Under the pieces are notes generated by a model, which saw only the letters and a program-made list of their open reading frames with translations, did no database searches and was not told the origin of the DNA. DNA of 64,000 nucleotides from Tricholoma matsutake (lineage: Eukaryota > Basidiomycota > Agaricomycetes > Agaricales > Tricholomataceae), in contig AP026539.1 of the NCBI GenBank assembly GCA_026075535.2, positions 11,160,001 to 11,224,000 on the forward strand. Reading direction: 5' to 3'. How positions within the stretch are numbered: position 1 is the stretch's first letter; every line of letters begins with the position of its first letter. The translations under genes were made by a program, and so were the position numbers. Of the stretch, positions 63,694-64,000 are shown one piece after another.

Positions 63694-64000
63694 CCGATTC
63701 ACCAATGTTGCTTTGACATGATCAAACATATATGCTGCAAGACACCAATCATCGCACCTATCAACCCCAAACACCAGGACAAACCAATCTGGGTGATATG
63801 TGACACATCTAAATCAGGCATAGGAGCGATGTATGGCCAAGGACCTATGTGGCAAGGATGCCGCCCCACAGGATTTATGTCAAAGAAATTTACCATCACC
63901 CAACACAACTATGCTGTGCATGAGTTGGAAACTCTTGTGATCCTCAAGGCATTATTGAAATGGGAGGATAAACTAATTGGATATCAGGTTCACATCATTA
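63694..64000 (+). pseudogene. RNase H of element E, cut by the window end
   Basis: WVICDTSKSGIGAMYGQG contains the first catalytic Asp, FMSKKFTITQHNYAVHELET the Glu helix. It reaches LLKWEDKLIGYQVHII at the window edge. Confidence 0.88.

Larger units (their letters stand above)
58793..64000 (+). mobile_element. Ty3/Gypsy element E, 5' portion
   Basis: Plus-strand leader/Gag N-terminus, Gag with zinc knuckle, protease, RT and the start of RNase H; the window ends inside RNase H. The last residues (LKALLKWEDKLIG) match the first residues of element F, so both belong to the same lineage and F shows what should follow to the right: integrase with chromodomain and a third ORF. Decay is by TGA stops and several frameshifts. 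Confidence 0.92.

Overview
This window looks like a transposon graveyard from a filamentous fungus, most likely a basidiomycete of the Agaricomycetes. The grounds are chromodomain-bearing Ty3/Gypsy elements, Ty1/Copia elements, a Plavaka-like CACTA transposase tail, a Helitron-type (DUF6570-like) fragment, 50-60 nt GT-AG introns and a small secreted cysteine-rich protein. Species assignment is inference. No rRNA, no convincing functional tRNA and no CRISPR array is visible. Only one non-transposon protein gene is well supported (44644..45003, minus strand).

Layout. 1..6748 is the 3' part of Gypsy element F (RNase H tail, integrase, chromodomain, a long third ORF, 3' LTR); its third ORF is split by a solo LTR (2748..4532) that carries a large 22-bp minisatellite. 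6989..25842 is a nested stack: two hAT-like inverted-repeat elements, the inner one (7132..25784) with 8-bp target duplications, enclose Gypsy element A (8076..25737, minus), and A's gag is interrupted by Gypsy chromovirus B (15458..23200, minus, target duplication CTGTT). 26.0..27.5 kb holds a Plavaka-like transposase end and a convergent unknown ORF. 27939..30428 is a truncated Copia element D (plus). 30.4..34.0 kb holds a CACTA-like end, a Helitron fragment and a Gypsy/Copia chimera. 34162..34660 is a solo LTR. 35861..41362 is a complete Copia element C (minus, target duplication CTTGT). 41.4..52.9 kb is mostly non-autonomous repeats around a CpG-rich island with the secreted-protein gene. 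53073..58038 is Gypsy chromovirus G (minus) with both LTRs. 58793..64000 is the 5' part of Gypsy element E (plus), of the same lineage as F.

How the parts relate. Nearly every in-frame stop in these elements is TGA where CGA is expected, and the first catalytic Asp codon of the reverse transcriptase in both A and B has become Asn by a CpG-type transition. This points to heavy CpG methylation and deamination, or a RIP-like process, acting on transposons, while the secreted-protein island keeps its CpGs.

The most unusual content is a spliced gene antisense to gag-pol in both A and B, lying between the integrase end and the 3' LTR. Both copies encode a coiled coil, nuclear-localisation-like basic stretches and a six-cysteine cluster matching or close to the fungal Zn2Cys6 spacing. 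Second, elements B and G have primer-binding sites complementary to the predicted first 11 nt of their own transcript, the arrangement known for self-primed Tf1. Third, element A carries an internal copy of its polypurine tract between RNase H and integrase. Fourth, C and D carry a binding site that fits the anticodon region of initiator tRNA-Met, as in Drosophila copia.
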